A stretch of DNA of 64,000 nucleotides from Micromonospora cremea (GCF_900143515.1 NZ_FSQT01000002.1:4465501-4529500), one strand, 5' to 3'. Numbered from the stretch's first letter, positions 47,266-56,838 are shown. Numbers and translations: made by a program. Notes: generated by a model not told the origin, from the sequence alone.

Positions 47266-48150
47266 TCAGCCGGCGCTCGGGCTGCTGGCCGGGGTGCCGG
47301 AGGCCGACGGCGACGGTGCCGCGGCGGTGACCGGCTCACCAACGGTGAGGCTCTGGATCACCACGTCGGTCTTGGGCTTGACCTTGGCCCCCGTCCCATT
47401 GTCCACGGTCGGCAGGGCACCGATCTTTTCCACCACGTCCAGCCCGCCGGTCACCCGGCCGATCACCGGGTACTTCGGGTCGGTGGTGGTGAAGTCCTTG
47501 AAGAAGATCAGGAACTGGCTGCCGTTGCTGCCCGGCGGGTTGGAGATCATCGCCACGGTCCCCTTCGGGTACGTGGGCGGCTGGCCGGGCGCCGGGCTGG
47601 CCGACGGCGACGCCGACGGCACCGTCGGCACGTCCTCGTCGTAGAACGAGTAGGTCGGCCCGCCGAGGCCGGTGCCGCTGGGGTCGCCGCAGCGCAGCGC
47701 GCCGTCGGCGGTGATCTCGTGGCACTTGGTGTTGTCGTAGAACGACCGGCTCGCGAGGTGGGCGATGCTCGCCGCGGCACACGGGGAGTTGGTCAGGTTC
47801 AGCTCGGCGGTGATCGGCGCACCCTGGTTGGTGGTCACGGTCATCGCCCGGGTGCCGTCGGTGGGCAGGCCCTTGGTCTCCGGCCTGCCGACGTCCTTGA
47901 GGTTGGTGTTGGCCGTCGCGTCCTGCGGCGTCCAGAGGCAGGTGTCCTCCGCGGCCGTGTTCTGCTTCGGGTCGGAGTCGAACGCGCCCAGTGCCCACGC
48001 CGAGCCGGCCACGATCACCGCGAGGACCAAAACGGCGCCGACGCCGGCCTGGATCTGCCGACGGCGCCGCACGGTGGCGGCCCGGCGGGCCAACTGCCGG
48101 TCTAGCTTGGCCCGCGCCAGTTTGCGCTGCCGGTCCCTGCTGGAAGCCAC
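47266..48150 (-). CDS. Membrane-anchored cyclophilin paralogue with altered active site
   Basis: 294-residue paralogue of the preceding gene product: basic start, membrane helix (about 36-55), extracytoplasmic cyclophilin-like domain and a Pro/Ser/Ala tail. The position of the catalytic Arg is Glu (E145, NTKCHEITADG) and the Gln position is Arg (R153, ALRCGDP), while GSNGSQFLIFF is kept. A proline/serine insertion (PTVPSASPSASPAPGQPPTYP) lengthens one loop. It may bind peptides without isomerase activity. GTG 48150; divergent from the hydrolase gene. Confidence 0.9.
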   Translation of the reverse strand: MASSRDRQRKLARAKLDRQLARRAATVRRRRQIQAGVGAVLVLAVIVAGSAWALGAFDSDPKQNTAAEDTCLWTPQDATANTNLKDVGRPETKGLPTDGTRAMTVTTNQGAPITAELNLTNSPCAAASIAHLASRSFYDNTKCHEITADGALRCGDPSGTGLGGPTYSFYDEDVPTVPSASPSASPAPGQPPTYPKGTVAMISNPPGSNGSQFLIFFKDFTTTDPKYPVIGRVTGGLDVVEKIGALPTVDNGTGAKVKPKTDVVIQSLTVGEPVTAAAPSPSASGTPASSPSAG

Positions 48151-48416
48151 CCGTGCTCCCCTTTCCTCTACCTGGTCGTCGCCGGCGGCCGGGCGTCCCG
48201 GCCCGTCCGGGCGTCACGTGTGCCGCGCCACACGCCCGCCAGAGTGTACGGCTAGCGACTGGGAATGTGGTGTACGAGGTCCACCCCGCTGCCAGCAGCC
48301 CTTATCGGGCGATGTCACTGTGCTCTGCGGGGCGGGTGGGGCGGACGCGGCAAACCCGCTCGCCCCGCCGGTTAGGCTGCTGGGCAGGACGACAGCTCGA
48401 CGGAAGGACAGCGCGC

Positions 48417-49136
48417 GTGCTCGTGGCCGGCTTTCCCGCGGACGCCTTCGGCACCAACTGCTACGTGGTGGCCACGGCGCCGGGGGAGCAGTGCGTGGTG
48501 GTCGACCCCGGCATCGGGGTGCTCGACCAGCTCGACGCCCTGCTCGCCGAGCACCGCCTGCACCCGGCCGCTGTGCTGCTCACCCACGGTCACCTTGACC
48601 ACACCTTCTCGGTCGCGCCGGTCTGCGGTGCCCGCGGCATCACCGCGTACGTCCATCCCGGCGACCGGGAGATGCTGGCCGACCCGGCCAAGGGGCTCTC
48701 GACCGACCTGACCTCGCTCTTCGGCGGCCGGTTGAGCTACACCGAGCCGGAGGACGTGGCGGAGCTGACGGACGGCGCCACCCTCGCGCTGGCCGGTCTG
48801 GAGATCGCGGTCGACCATGCCCCGGGCCATACCGGCGGGTCGGTGCTGTTCCGGCTGCCCGGCGCCGGGTCGGGCTGGGAGGCCGACGAGCTGTGCCTCT
48901 CCGGCGACGTGCTCTTCGCCGGCTCGATCGGCCGCACCGACCTGCCCGGCGGCAGCATGCCGGCGATGCTCACCAGCCTGCGCGACAAGATCCTCCCGCT
49001 GGCCGACGACACCGTCGTGCTGCCCGGCCACGGCCCCAGCACCACCATCGGCCGTGAGCGTGCCAGCAACCCGTACCTCATCGAGGTGGCGCAGGTCGGC
49101 GGCGGCCGGCCGGCGACGCCCACCCGGGGCCTCTAG
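48417..49136 (+). CDS. MBL-fold metallohydrolase (glyoxalase II-like)
   Basis: 239-residue metallo-beta-lactamase-fold hydrolase. Metal ligands: THGHLDHTFSV, the downstream His in APGHTGGSV, Asp in LCLSGDVLFAGSIGRTDLPGG and the final His in VLPGHGPSTTIGRE. This is the hydroxyacylglutathione-hydrolase-like group; actinobacteria lack glutathione, so a mycothiol or other thioester is more likely the substrate. GTG 48417 has GGAAGGA 8 nt upstream, and a TAGGCT hexamer at 48373-48378 may be its -10 box. Next to hisS, as is common in actinobacteria. Confidence 0.9.
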   Translation: MLVAGFPADAFGTNCYVVATAPGEQCVVVDPGIGVLDQLDALLAEHRLHPAAVLLTHGHLDHTFSVAPVCGARGITAYVHPGDREMLADPAKGLSTDLTSLFGGRLSYTEPEDVAELTDGATLALAGLEIAVDHAPGHTGGSVLFRLPGAGSGWEADELCLSGDVLFAGSIGRTDLPGGSMPAMLTSLRDKILPLADDTVVLPGHGPSTTIGRERASNPYLIEVAQVGGGRPATPTRGL

Positions 49137-49205
49137 ATCTGTCCGCGCCGCGCGCGGACCCACGACAGCACCGCGCCGTGACGCGGGACCGCAAGGAGTA
49201 CTCCG

Positions 49206-50534
49206 ATGAGCAAGCCCACGCCCATCTCCGGCTTCCCGGAGTGGACCCCCGGCCAGCGGATGGTCGAGCAGTTCGTGCTCGACCGGATCCGGGCCACCTT
49301 CGAGCTGTACGGTTTCGCCCCGCTGGAGACGCGCGCGGTGGAGCCGCTGGACCAGCTGCTGCGCAAGGGCGAGACCTCGAAGGAGGTCTACGTGATCCGG
49401 CGGCTGCACGCCGACGCCGAGGGCGCGAGCGGCGACGACCAGCTCGGCCTGCACTTCGACCTCACCGTGCCGTTCGCCCGGTACGTGCTGGAGAACGCCG
49501 GCAAACTGGCTTTCCCGTTCCGGCGCTACCAGATCCAGAAGGTGTGGCGGGGTGAGCGGCCGCAGGAGGGGCGCTACCGGGAGTTCGTCCAGGCCGACAT
49601 CGACATCGTCGACCGGGACACTCTGGCCCCGCACCACGAGGCGGAGATGCCGCTGGTGATCGGGGACGCGCTGCGCGCGCTGCCGATCCCGCCGGTGACG
49701 ATCCAGGTCAACAACCGCAAGATCTGTGAGGGCTTCTACCGGGGCATCGGGCTGACCGACCCGGAGGCGGTGCTGCGCGCGGTGGACAAGCTCGACAAGA
49801 TCGGTCCGGCGAAGGTGGCCGACCTGCTGGCGCAGACCGCGGGGGCGAGCGAGGCGCAGGCCAAGGCGTGCCTGGCGCTGGCCGAGATCTCCGCTCCGGA
49901 CGCCTCGTTCGCCGACGCGGTCCGCGCGCTCGGGGTCGACGACCCGCTGCTGACCGAGGGGATCGAGGAGCTGGTCCGGGTGGTGGAGACCGCCGCCGAG
50001 CACTCGCCCGGGCTCTGCGTGGCGGACCTGCGCATCGCCCGCGGCCTGGACTACTACACCGGCACGGTCTACGAGACCCAGCTGCGCGGCTACGAGCGGT
50101 TCGGCTCGATCTGCTCCGGCGGCCGGTACGACAACCTGGCAAGTGCCGGCGCCACCTCGTACCCCGGGGTGGGGATCTCGATCGGCGTGACCCGGCTGCT
50201 CGGCCTGCTCCTCGGCGCGGGCGAGCTGTCGATCTCCCGTGAGGTGCCGACCGCCGTGCTGGTCGCGGTGACCAGCGAGGAGCGGCGCGGCGCCAGCAAC
50301 CGGGTGGCCGAGGCGCTGCGGGGGCGCGGGGTGCCGACCGAGGTGTCGCCGAGCGCGGCGAAGTTCGGCAAGCAGATCCGCTACGCCGAGCGGCGCGGCA
50401 TTCCGTACGTCTGGTTCCCGGGTGCGGACGAGGCACCGGACGAGGTGAAGGACATCCGCTCCGGCGAGCAGGTCACGGCCAGTGCGGGGGAGTGGATGCC
50501 GCCCCGCGAGGACCTGAAACCGGCGGTTGGCTGA
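49206..50534 (+). CDS. hisS: Histidine--tRNA ligase
   Basis: 442-residue class II aminoacyl-tRNA synthetase charging tRNA-His. Motif 2 is FRRYQIQKVWRGERPQEGRYREFVQADIDIV, the histidine-specific motif is RGLDYYTGTVYE, and motif 3 is GVGISIGVTRLLGLL; a C-terminal anticodon-binding domain (PTAVLVAVTSEERRGASNRVAEALRGRGVPTEV) follows. ATG 49206 is preceded by AAGGAG 8 nt upstream. Confidence 0.97.
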   Translation: MSKPTPISGFPEWTPGQRMVEQFVLDRIRATFELYGFAPLETRAVEPLDQLLRKGETSKEVYVIRRLHADAEGASGDDQLGLHFDLTVPFARYVLENAGKLAFPFRRYQIQKVWRGERPQEGRYREFVQADIDIVDRDTLAPHHEAEMPLVIGDALRALPIPPVTIQVNNRKICEGFYRGIGLTDPEAVLRAVDKLDKIGPAKVADLLAQTAGASEAQAKACLALAEISAPDASFADAVRALGVDDPLLTEGIEELVRVVETAAEHSPGLCVADLRIARGLDYYTGTVYETQLRGYERFGSICSGGRYDNLASAGATSYPGVGISIGVTRLLGLLLGAGELSISREVPTAVLVAVTSEERRGASNRVAEALRGRGVPTEVSPSAAKFGKQIRYAERRGIPYVWFPGADEAPDEVKDIRSGEQVTASAGEWMPPREDLKPAVG

Positions 50535-50565
50535 GCGCTCTACTGGCGCGTACGGCCACGGGGAC

Positions 50566-50594
50566 CTACGGTAGCGTAAGTTACGCCACCGTAG
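50566..50594. promoter_or_regulatory. 29-bp palindromic operator of the desaturase gene
   Basis: CTACGGT-A-GCGTAA-G-TTACGC-C-ACCGTAG: 13 of 14 arm positions pair around G50580. It ends 10 bp before the desaturase GTG, over the ribosome site region, and resembles TetR-family lipid-regulator sites. Confidence 0.75.
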
Positions 50595-50604
50595 GGAGTT
50601 TCTC

Positions 50605-51546
50605 GTGACCGTGAGCACCACGCTGAGTCAGACCGCACTGCTCGTCGAGTTGGAGCCGGTTGTCGCGCGCAACCTGGATCGCCATCTCTCGCTGGCGAAG
50701 GAGTGGTTCCCGCACGAGTACGTGCCGTGGAGCGAAGGGCGCACCTTCGACGGGCCGCTCGGCGGCGAGGCGTGGTCGCCGACCGACTCCACCATCCCCG
50801 ACGTGGCCCGCACGGCGCTGATCGTCAACCTGCTGACCGAGGACAACCTGCCCTCCTACCACCACGAGATCGCCACCCTGTTCGGCCGGGATGGCGCGTG
50901 GGGCACCTGGGTGCACCGGTGGACCGCGGAGGAGGGCCGGCACGGCACGGCGATCCGCGACTACCTGACGGTCACCCGGGCGGTCGACCCGGTGGCGCTG
51001 GAGCGGGCCCGGATGACGCACATGTCCGAGGGTTACGAGAACGCGCACGGGGACGAGGTGCTGCATTCGCTGGCGTACGTCTCGTTCCAGGAGCTGGCCA
51101 CCCGGATCTCGCACCGCAACACCGGCAAGGCCACCGGCGACCCCGCCTGCGAGGCGCTGCTGGCCCGGGTGGCCGCCGACGAGAACCTGCACATGGTCTT
51201 CTACCGCAACCTGCTCGCCGCCTCGTTCGAGCTGGCCCCGAGTCAGGCCATGCGGGCGGTCGCCGACGTGGTGGCCGACTTCCAGATGCCGGGCAACGGC
51301 ATCGAGGGCTTCGCTCGCAAGTCGGTGGCGATCGCCCTGGCCGGCATCTACGACCTGCGCCAGCACCGCGACGAGGTGCTGCTGCCGGTGCTGCGCCAGT
51401 GGGACGTGTTCAACGTGACCGGCCTGAACGCCGACGGCGAGGCCGCCCGTGAGCAACTGGCCGCTCAGCTCGACACCCTGGAGCGTGCCGCCGCCCGCTT
51501 CGAGGAGAAGCGCGACGCCCGCGCCGCCCGCCTCGCCCTGCGCTGA
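50605..51546 (+). CDS. Acyl-ACP (stearoyl-type) desaturase
   Basis: 313-residue soluble di-iron desaturase, introducing a double bond into acyl-ACP for unsaturated fatty acid supply. The iron ligands are in the two helical pairs: TEDNLPSYHHEI with AEEGRH (E109, E110, H113) and the second FQELATRISH with AADENLHMVFYRN. It is the DesA-type seen in mycobacteria and related actinobacteria. GTG 50605 has GGGAG 8 nt upstream. The promoter holds a strong palindrome, and no regulator gene is adjacent, so control comes from a distant repressor responding presumably to acyl-CoA or lipid state. Confidence 0.92.
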   Translation: MTVSTTLSQTALLVELEPVVARNLDRHLSLAKEWFPHEYVPWSEGRTFDGPLGGEAWSPTDSTIPDVARTALIVNLLTEDNLPSYHHEIATLFGRDGAWGTWVHRWTAEEGRHGTAIRDYLTVTRAVDPVALERARMTHMSEGYENAHGDEVLHSLAYVSFQELATRISHRNTGKATGDPACEALLARVAADENLHMVFYRNLLAASFELAPSQAMRAVADVVADFQMPGNGIEGFARKSVAIALAGIYDLRQHRDEVLLPVLRQWDVFNVTGLNADGEAAREQLAAQLDTLERAAARFEEKRDARAARLALR

Positions 51547-51596
51547 ACCCACCCCACCCCACCGGCCCCGGCCGTCCCACCCCACGCCCACCTCTC

Positions 51597-51656
51597 GTTG
51601 ATCATGAAGTTGGCGGGTTGTTCGATCTTCAAATCACCCGTCAACCTCATGATCAA
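51597..51656. repeat. Palindromic intergenic repeat (GATCA family), copy near desaturase
   Basis: Left arm GTTGATCATGAAGTTGGCGG (from 51597) and right arm CCCGTCAACCTCATGATCAA (51637-51656) are complementary with few mismatches around an 18-bp centre. A closely related copy is at 56839-56900. It could also terminate the convergent desaturase and thioesterase transcripts. Confidence 0.75.
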
Positions 51657-51679
51657 TCTGTGCGGGGGTGGGGGTCAGG

Positions 51680-52201
51680 TCAGGCTGGGGGGTCGAGGGG
51701 GAGGGGGAAGAGGAGGCAGCTGCTGGTGGCGTGGGCGATGAGACGGGCGTCGGCGTCGGTGAGCCGGGCCTCGGCCAGGGCGGTGCGACGGCCACGCTGC
51801 AGCACGGTGCCCTCGCAGCGCAGGATTCCGCTCGCGACGGTGACCGGACGGAGGAACTTCACGCTCAGGTCCAGCGAGGTGTAGCCGACGCCGGCGGGCA
51901 ACGTGGTGTGCACGGCGCAGGCGGCGGCGGTGTCCAGCAGGGTGGAGATGACACCACCGTGGACGGTGCCCAGCGGGTTGTAGTGGAACTCCTGCGGGAC
52001 CAGATCGACCGTGACCCGCCCCTCGTCGGCCTCCATCCGGGACATGTCGATCAGGTGCATCACCGGTGGCGCGGCCAACTCCCCGGCGATCATCGCCCGG
52101 AGCAGGTCGAGGCCGCTGCGCCGACCGACCTGCGCGGCGTTGGCCGCCGGATCCGACCAGGTGAAGGTACGGCTGCGGGCCGGCTCCTGAGTCTGCGTCA
52201 T
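51680..52201 (-). CDS. PaaI-type hotdog thioesterase
   Basis: 173-residue single hotdog-domain protein; PaaI-like members hydrolyse acyl- or aryl-CoA thioesters. The family core is present as NPLGTVHGGVISTLLDTAAACAVHTTLPAGVGYTSLDLSVKFLRPV, with the conserved HGG and the acidic residue in LLDTA. ATG 52201 is preferred over the upstream in-frame ATG 52237: the -10-like CAGGCT ends 6 nt before it and TTGACA is 18 bp further up, a leaderless arrangement. Divergent from an HxlR-type gene, whose promoter overlaps. Confidence 0.85.
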   Translation of the reverse strand: MTQTQEPARSRTFTWSDPAANAAQVGRRSGLDLLRAMIAGELAAPPVMHLIDMSRMEADEGRVTVDLVPQEFHYNPLGTVHGGVISTLLDTAAACAVHTTLPAGVGYTSLDLSVKFLRPVTVASGILRCEGTVLQRGRRTALAEARLTDADARLIAHATSSCLLFPLPLDPPA

Positions 52202-52207
52202 GGACGC

Positions 52208-52250
52208 AGCCTGGCAGCCCGTTGCTGAGTCTGTCAATAAGACCTAGCCT
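52208..52250. promoter_or_regulatory. Interlocked divergent leaderless promoters
   Basis: Plus strand: TTGCTG (52222-52227), 17 bp, TAGCCT (52245-52250), 6 nt, ATG 52257. Minus strand: TTGACA (52237-52232), 18 bp, CAGGCT (52213-52208), 6 nt, ATG 52201. The two -35 boxes overlap each other's spacers, so the promoters cannot be occupied simultaneously. Confidence 0.65.
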
Positions 52251-52256
52251 GGGCGG

Positions 52257-52733
52257 ATGAGGCCCGCGGCGTTGGACTGGTCGGTCGAGAACTGCACCAT
52301 CTCCCGAGCCATGGAGATCCTCGGTGAGCGGTGGACCCTGGTGGTGCTGCGCGAGGTGTTCAGCGGCGTACGCCGGTTCGACGACATGCGGGTGCGCACC
52401 GGCGTTCCGCGTCAGGTGCTGACCAACCGGCTGGCCACCCTGGTGGAGCAGGGCGTTCTGCGCCGCGAGCCGTACCGGGAGCCGGGCAGCCGGTTGCGCC
52501 ACGAGTACCGGCTGACGGAGAAGGGCCTGGACCTGTGGCCCGTGCTGGTCGCCGTGCTCGGGTGGGGCGACCGCTACCTCGCCGACCCCGAGGGCTCGGC
52601 GCTGAGCGTGGGCCACCGCGACTGCGGTGCTCAGGTGCGCGTCGAGCTGCGTTGCGCGGACGGGCACGAGGTGGGCCAGCACCGCGACGTCGTGCCCCGC
52701 CCGGGTCCCGGCGCCCGCCGCCGTACCCCCTGA
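52257..52733 (+). CDS. HxlR family transcriptional regulator
   Basis: 158-residue winged-helix regulator. The HxlR core is NCTISRAMEILGERWTLVVLREVFSGVRRFDDMRVRTGVPRQVLTNRLATLVEQGVLRREPYREPGSRLRHEYRLTEKGLDL (about 12-95); the C-terminal 60 residues contain cysteines (DCGAQV, RCADGHEV) that could bind metal or sense redox state. The start is supported by a leaderless promoter. Likely regulates the divergent thioesterase, since the promoters interlock. Confidence 0.9.
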   Translation: MRPAALDWSVENCTISRAMEILGERWTLVVLREVFSGVRRFDDMRVRTGVPRQVLTNRLATLVEQGVLRREPYREPGSRLRHEYRLTEKGLDLWPVLVAVLGWGDRYLADPEGSALSVGHRDCGAQVRVELRCADGHEVGQHRDVVPRPGPGARRRTP

Positions 52734-53018
52734 CGCCGACCGCCGCCCTTTCCGCGCCGCGGGCGCCCGGCGGCGGGTGGTGTCCGGAAGGGATCTGCGG
52801 TGATGCGGTGTGACGGTGTGCGTTCGCCAGCGTGTCTGGGGTGTTGCGGCCATGTGCCGGTGAAGATCGGCGAATCCGGGCGAAACCAAAGCTTGCGAAT
52901 GATCTTATGTATGTGAATACTTCAGTTCACTTGGCCGGTTTCCCCAGATCGGCTGGGTTGCCCTTTCGGGTTCGCCACCCCCGGCGAGACCCGATCCCCC
53001 GCCCAGGAGGTTTGTTAC

Positions 53019-54065
53019 ATGCGACCCACGAGGTCCTCACTCCGTGTTGCGGCCACCGTCGCCGTGGCCGGAACCCTGGTTGTCGGCTCGCTCACCGGCG
53101 CGCCCGCGCAGGCCGCCCCCGCCGCCTCGCCCGACGCCGCCGCCGCCCTCTCCGCTCAGCTCGGCGACCGCTCCGCCGGCTCGTACATCGACGCCAGCGG
53201 CAAGTCCGTCGTCACCGTGACCGACGAGGCCGCCGCCCGCAAGGCGAGCAACGCCGGCGCCACCGTCCGGTACGTCACCCGTGGCGCCGCCGAACTCAAC
53301 CGGGCCACCGCGGACCTGGAGCGCTCCGCCAAGATCCCGGGCACCGCGTGGTGGAGCGACCCGGTCACCAACCAGGTCGTCGTCTCCGTGGACAGCACCG
53401 TCACCGGGGCCAAGCTGGAGCGGGTCAAGGCCGCCGCCGCGCGAGCCAACGGCGCGGTCCGGATTGAGGTCGAGGCCGGCGTGCTGAGCACCCGCATCTC
53501 CGGTGGCCAGGCCATCTACGCCGGCGGCGGCGGGCGCTGCTCGCTCGGCTTCAACGTGCGCAGCGGCAGCACCTACTACTTCCTGACCGCCGGGCACTGC
53601 ACCAACATCTCGTCGAGTTGGTACTCGAACTCCGCCCAGACCTCGCTGATCGGCACCCGTACCGGCACCAGCTTCCCGGGCAACGACTACGGCATCGTGC
53701 GGCACAGCAACTCGGCCAACGCCGCCGGCAACGTCTACCTCTACAACGGCAGCTACCGGGACATCACCGGCGCCGGCAACGCCTCCGTCGGCCAGTCGGT
53801 GCAGCGCTCCGGCAGCACCACCGGCCTGCGTTCCGGCTCGGTGAACGCGACCAACGCCACGGTGAACTACGCCGAGGGCTCGGTCTCCGGCCTGATCCGC
53901 ACCAACGTCTGCGCCGAGCCGGGCGACAGCGGTGGCTCGCTGTTCAGCGGCGGCACCGCCCTGGGCCTGACCTCCGGTGGTAGCGGCAACTGCCGCACCG
54001 GCGGCACCACCTACTTCCAGCCGGTCACCGAGGCACTGAGCCGCTACGGCGTCAGCGTCTTCTGA
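53019..54065 (+). CDS. Secreted streptogrisin-like serine protease
   Basis: 348-residue prepro-protease of chymotrypsin family S1. A signal peptide (to about A32, PAQAAPA) precedes an alpha-lytic-protease-type pro-region and the mature domain, likely starting at [18 protein letters not shown] (about 160). Catalytic residues are H193 (TAGHC), D223 (GNDYGIVRH) and S304 (PGDSGGSLF). C174-C194 and C298-C327 style disulfides fit streptogrisins A/B. ATG 53019 follows a CCAGGAGG site. The 285-bp upstream region has an unusually AT-rich patch (GATCTTATGTATGTGAATACTTCAG) including GTGAA-N8-TTCAC at 52913-52930, a possible operator. Confidence 0.93.
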   Translation: MRPTRSSLRVAATVAVAGTLVVGSLTGAPAQAAPAASPDAAAALSAQLGDRSAGSYIDASGKSVVTVTDEAAARKASNAGATVRYVTRGAAELNRATADLERSAKIPGTAWWSDPVTNQVVVSVDSTVTGAKLERVKAAAARANGAVRIEVEAGVLSTRISGGQAIYAGGGGRCSLGFNVRSGSTYYFLTAGHCTNISSSWYSNSAQTSLIGTRTGTSFPGNDYGIVRHSNSANAAGNVYLYNGSYRDITGAGNASVGQSVQRSGSTTGLRSGSVNATNATVNYAEGSVSGLIRTNVCAEPGDSGGSLFSGGTALGLTSGGSGNCRTGGTTYFQPVTEALSRYGVSVF

Positions 54066-54078
54066 TCGATCCACCGCC

Positions 54079-54110
54079 CGCGGGTCGCCGGAGTCCTCCG
54101 GCGACCCGCG
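54079..54110. terminator. Hairpin terminator between protease and DUF998 genes
   Basis: CGCGGGTCGCCGGAG-TC-CTCCGGCGACCCGCG, a perfect 15-bp arm pair (effective loop 4 nt or more), between convergent genes. Confidence 0.8.
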
Positions 54111-54128
54111 TCGCGCGTGGGGCCTGCC

Positions 54129-54848
54129 TCATGCGAGCCGATCGGGCCCGTCCGCTGGTCGCAAGGGATCCGGGGGTACGACATCAACCGCCGGCAGGAC
54201 CGGACCGACGGATGTGGCACCACCGGTGGCCCACGCCAGGTGCGCCTGCCGGGCCGAGAGGACCGCCAGCAACGGCCAGAGCGACACGGCCACCGCCGTC
54301 ACCCGCTCGGCCAACCCGGTCCGGGATCCGCTGGTCACCTCGAACGCGCACCAGCCGAAGAGGGCGAGCAGCGCGAGCGTGGCGCTCAACCCCACGGTTC
54401 GGCGGAACGCCCACGGAGGCTGCGGAGCCCCCGGGTGCGCGGCGTCCGGGCCGCGCGGCAGCCGCAGCGCCGAGCCGGCCGGCCACAGCACCAGGGCGAG
54501 GACGGCCACCGTCGCCGCGATGCCGTGGCTGAGCGAACCGCCCACCGGCGGCCGGGGAAAGGCGACCAGCGCGATGGTGGCCACACCACCGATCGCGAGC
54601 AGAAACCGGCTGGGCAGCCCGGCCGCGTGCAACACGGCGGCCACCGACAGGTAGCAGCAGCCGAGCAGCACCAGGCACGCGATCATGATCCAGGCGTCGG
54701 TGGCGTCGTGACCGGCCAACTGGCTGATGGTGTCCCGGATCGGGTCGTACCCGGCGGGCTGCCGGGTCTCCGCCACCGTCCAACCGGTCACCAGCAGCAC
54801 GGGTGCGGCCGCCGCCGTGGCGACGGCCCAGTTCGGTACGGCGCGCAT
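54129..54848 (-). CDS. DUF998 family membrane protein
   Basis: 239-residue protein with about six membrane helices. The N-terminal RQPAGYDPIRDTISQLAGHDATDAWIMIACLVLLGCCYL pattern (helix, then YDP-RDTISQLA) is the DUF998 signature. The C-terminus is a Pro/Asp-rich soluble tail. Function unknown. It stands alone with ATG 54848; aspS follows divergently. Confidence 0.82.
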   Translation of the reverse strand: MRAVPNWAVATAAAAPVLLVTGWTVAETRQPAGYDPIRDTISQLAGHDATDAWIMIACLVLLGCCYLSVAAVLHAAGLPSRFLLAIGGVATIALVAFPRPPVGGSLSHGIAATVAVLALVLWPAGSALRLPRGPDAAHPGAPQPPWAFRRTVGLSATLALLALFGWCAFEVTSGSRTGLAERVTAVAVSLWPLLAVLSARQAHLAWATGGATSVGPVLPAVDVVPPDPLRPADGPDRLA

Positions 54849-55002
54849 TCGGCCACGTTAACCGGACCGGCGGCCCGCGAACCGGCGTTCGCCGCGCTGC
54901 CCACCGACGGATCACCCCGGCCTGCCGGGTGCCCCGGAACAACGACTGCCGCCCCTGACAGAATGCCGGTGAGGACTGTTCCACGATGAGGAGTTGCCAG
55001 CC

Positions 55003-56808
55003 GTGATCCGTACCCACAATGCCGGAAGCCTGCGCGCGGCGGACGCCGGCTCGACGGTGACGCTCGCCGGGTGGGTGGCCCGCCGGCGCGACCACGGCGG
55101 CGTCATCTTCGTCGACCTGCGCGATGGCTCCGGCGTGGTCCAGGTGGTGTTCCGCGAGGAGGACGCGCACGCGCTGCGCAACGAGTTCTGCGTGAAGGTC
55201 ACCGGCGAGGTGACCCGCCGGCCGGCCGGCAACGAGAACCCGGAGCTGCCCACCGGCGAGGTCGAGGTGACCGCCGCCGAGCTGGAGGTGCTCTCCGAGG
55301 CGGCGCCGCTGCCGCTGCCGGTGGACGACCAGATCGAGGCCGGTGACGACATCCGGCTCAAGTACCGCTACCTGGACCTGCGCCGCAGCGGCCCGGCGAA
55401 CGCGCTGCGGCTGCGCTCGCGCGCCAGCCAGCTCGCCCGGGGCGTGCTGCACGAGCGGGACTTCCTGGAGATCGAGACGCCGACGCTGACCCGCTCGACG
55501 CCCGAGGGCGCCCGCGACTTCCTGGTGCCGGTCCGGCTCCAGCCCGGCAGCTGGTACGCGCTGCCGCAGTCGCCGCAGCTGTTCAAGCAGCTGCTGATGG
55601 TCGGCGGCATGGAGCGGTACTACCAGATCGCCCGCTGCTACCGGGACGAGGACTTCCGCGCCGACCGGCAGCCGGAGTTCACCCAGCTCGACATCGAGAT
55701 GTCCTTCGTGACCGAGGACGACGTGATCGACCTCGGCGAGGCGATCGTCTCGACGCTCTGGAAGGACCTGGCGGGGCACGAGATCAGCCAGCCGATCCCG
55801 CGGATCACCTGGCACGACGCGATGGCGCGCTACGGCTCCGACAAGCCGGACCTGCGCTACGGCGTCGAGCTGACCGAGCTGACCGACTACCTGCGCGGCA
55901 CCGAGTTCCGGGTCTTCGCCGGGGCGATCGACGCGGGCGGCTACGTCGGCGCGGTGGTGATGCCCGGCGGCGCGGCGCAGAGCCGCAAGGAGCTGGACGG
56001 CTGGCAGGACTGGGCCAAGGCGCGTGGCGCGCGTGGCCTGGCGTACGTGGTGCTGGACGCCGAGACCGGCGAGGCACGGGGCCCGGTGGCCAAGAACCTC
56101 TCCGCCGAGCACCTGGGCGGGCTCGCCGACGCGGTCGGCGCCAAGCCGGGCGACGCGGTCTTCTTCGCCGCCAGCGCCACCACCCGTGAGGCGCAGGAGC
56201 TGCTCGGCGCCGCCCGGGTCGAGATCGCCAAGCGGGCCGGGCTGATCGACGAGAGCGCGTGGGCGTTCTGCTGGGTGGTCGACGCGCCGATGTTCGAGCG
56301 CACCGACGAGGGCGGCTGGACGGCGGTGCACCACCCGTTCACCTCGCCCAACGCCGAGTGGGTGGACCGGTTCGAGGAGGCACCGGACCGGGCGCTGGCG
56401 TACGCGTACGACATCGTCTGCAACGGCAACGAGATCGGCGGCGGGTCGATCCGTATCCACCGGGGCGACGTGCAGAAGCGGGTCTTCGACCTGCTCGGCA
56501 TCACCCCCGAGGAGGCGCAGGACAAGTTCGGCTTCCTGCTGGAGGCGTTCAAGTACGGCGCTCCGCCGCACGGCGGCATCGCCTTCGGCTGGGACCGGGT
56601 CTGCATGCTGCTCGCCGGCGCGGACTCGATCCGCGAGGTGATCGCGTTCCCGAAGACCCGCGGTGGCTTCGACCCGCTGACCGGCGCGCCGACGCCGATC
56701 ACCGGTCAGCAGCGCACCGAGGCCGGCATCGACGCCAAGCCGAAGCCTCCGGCCACCGCGCACACCGGCACCGCCGGCCCGGCCGCCCCGGTGGCCGACC
56801 CGGTCTGA
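55003..56808 (+). CDS. aspS: Aspartate--tRNA(Asp/Asn) ligase
   Basis: 601-residue class IIb synthetase with an N-terminal OB anticodon domain ([32 protein letters not shown]), a catalytic core with motif 1 ([23 protein letters not shown]), motif 2 ([30 protein letters not shown]) and motif 3 ([17 protein letters not shown]), and the bacterial GAD insertion domain. GTG 55003 is chosen because GAGGAG is 9 nt upstream; the TTG at 54994 abuts that site. The last 40 residues are Pro/Ala/Thr-rich. Whether it is discriminating or also charges tRNA-Asn cannot be decided from what I can see. Confidence 0.95.
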   Translation: MIRTHNAGSLRAADAGSTVTLAGWVARRRDHGGVIFVDLRDGSGVVQVVFREEDAHALRNEFCVKVTGEVTRRPAGNENPELPTGEVEVTAAELEVLSEAAPLPLPVDDQIEAGDDIRLKYRYLDLRRSGPANALRLRSRASQLARGVLHERDFLEIETPTLTRSTPEGARDFLVPVRLQPGSWYALPQSPQLFKQLLMVGGMERYYQIARCYRDEDFRADRQPEFTQLDIEMSFVTEDDVIDLGEAIVSTLWKDLAGHEISQPIPRITWHDAMARYGSDKPDLRYGVELTELTDYLRGTEFRVFAGAIDAGGYVGAVVMPGGAAQSRKELDGWQDWAKARGARGLAYVVLDAETGEARGPVAKNLSAEHLGGLADAVGAKPGDAVFFAASATTREAQELLGAARVEIAKRAGLIDESAWAFCWVVDAPMFERTDEGGWTAVHHPFTSPNAEWVDRFEEAPDRALAYAYDIVCNGNEIGGGSIRIHRGDVQKRVFDLLGITPEEAQDKFGFLLEAFKYGAPPHGGIAFGWDRVCMLLAGADSIREVIAFPKTRGGFDPLTGAPTPITGQQRTEAGIDAKPKPPATAHTGTAGPAAPVADPV

Positions 56809-56838
56809 CCACCTCGCCGCTCTCCCCGCCCCCGCCTC

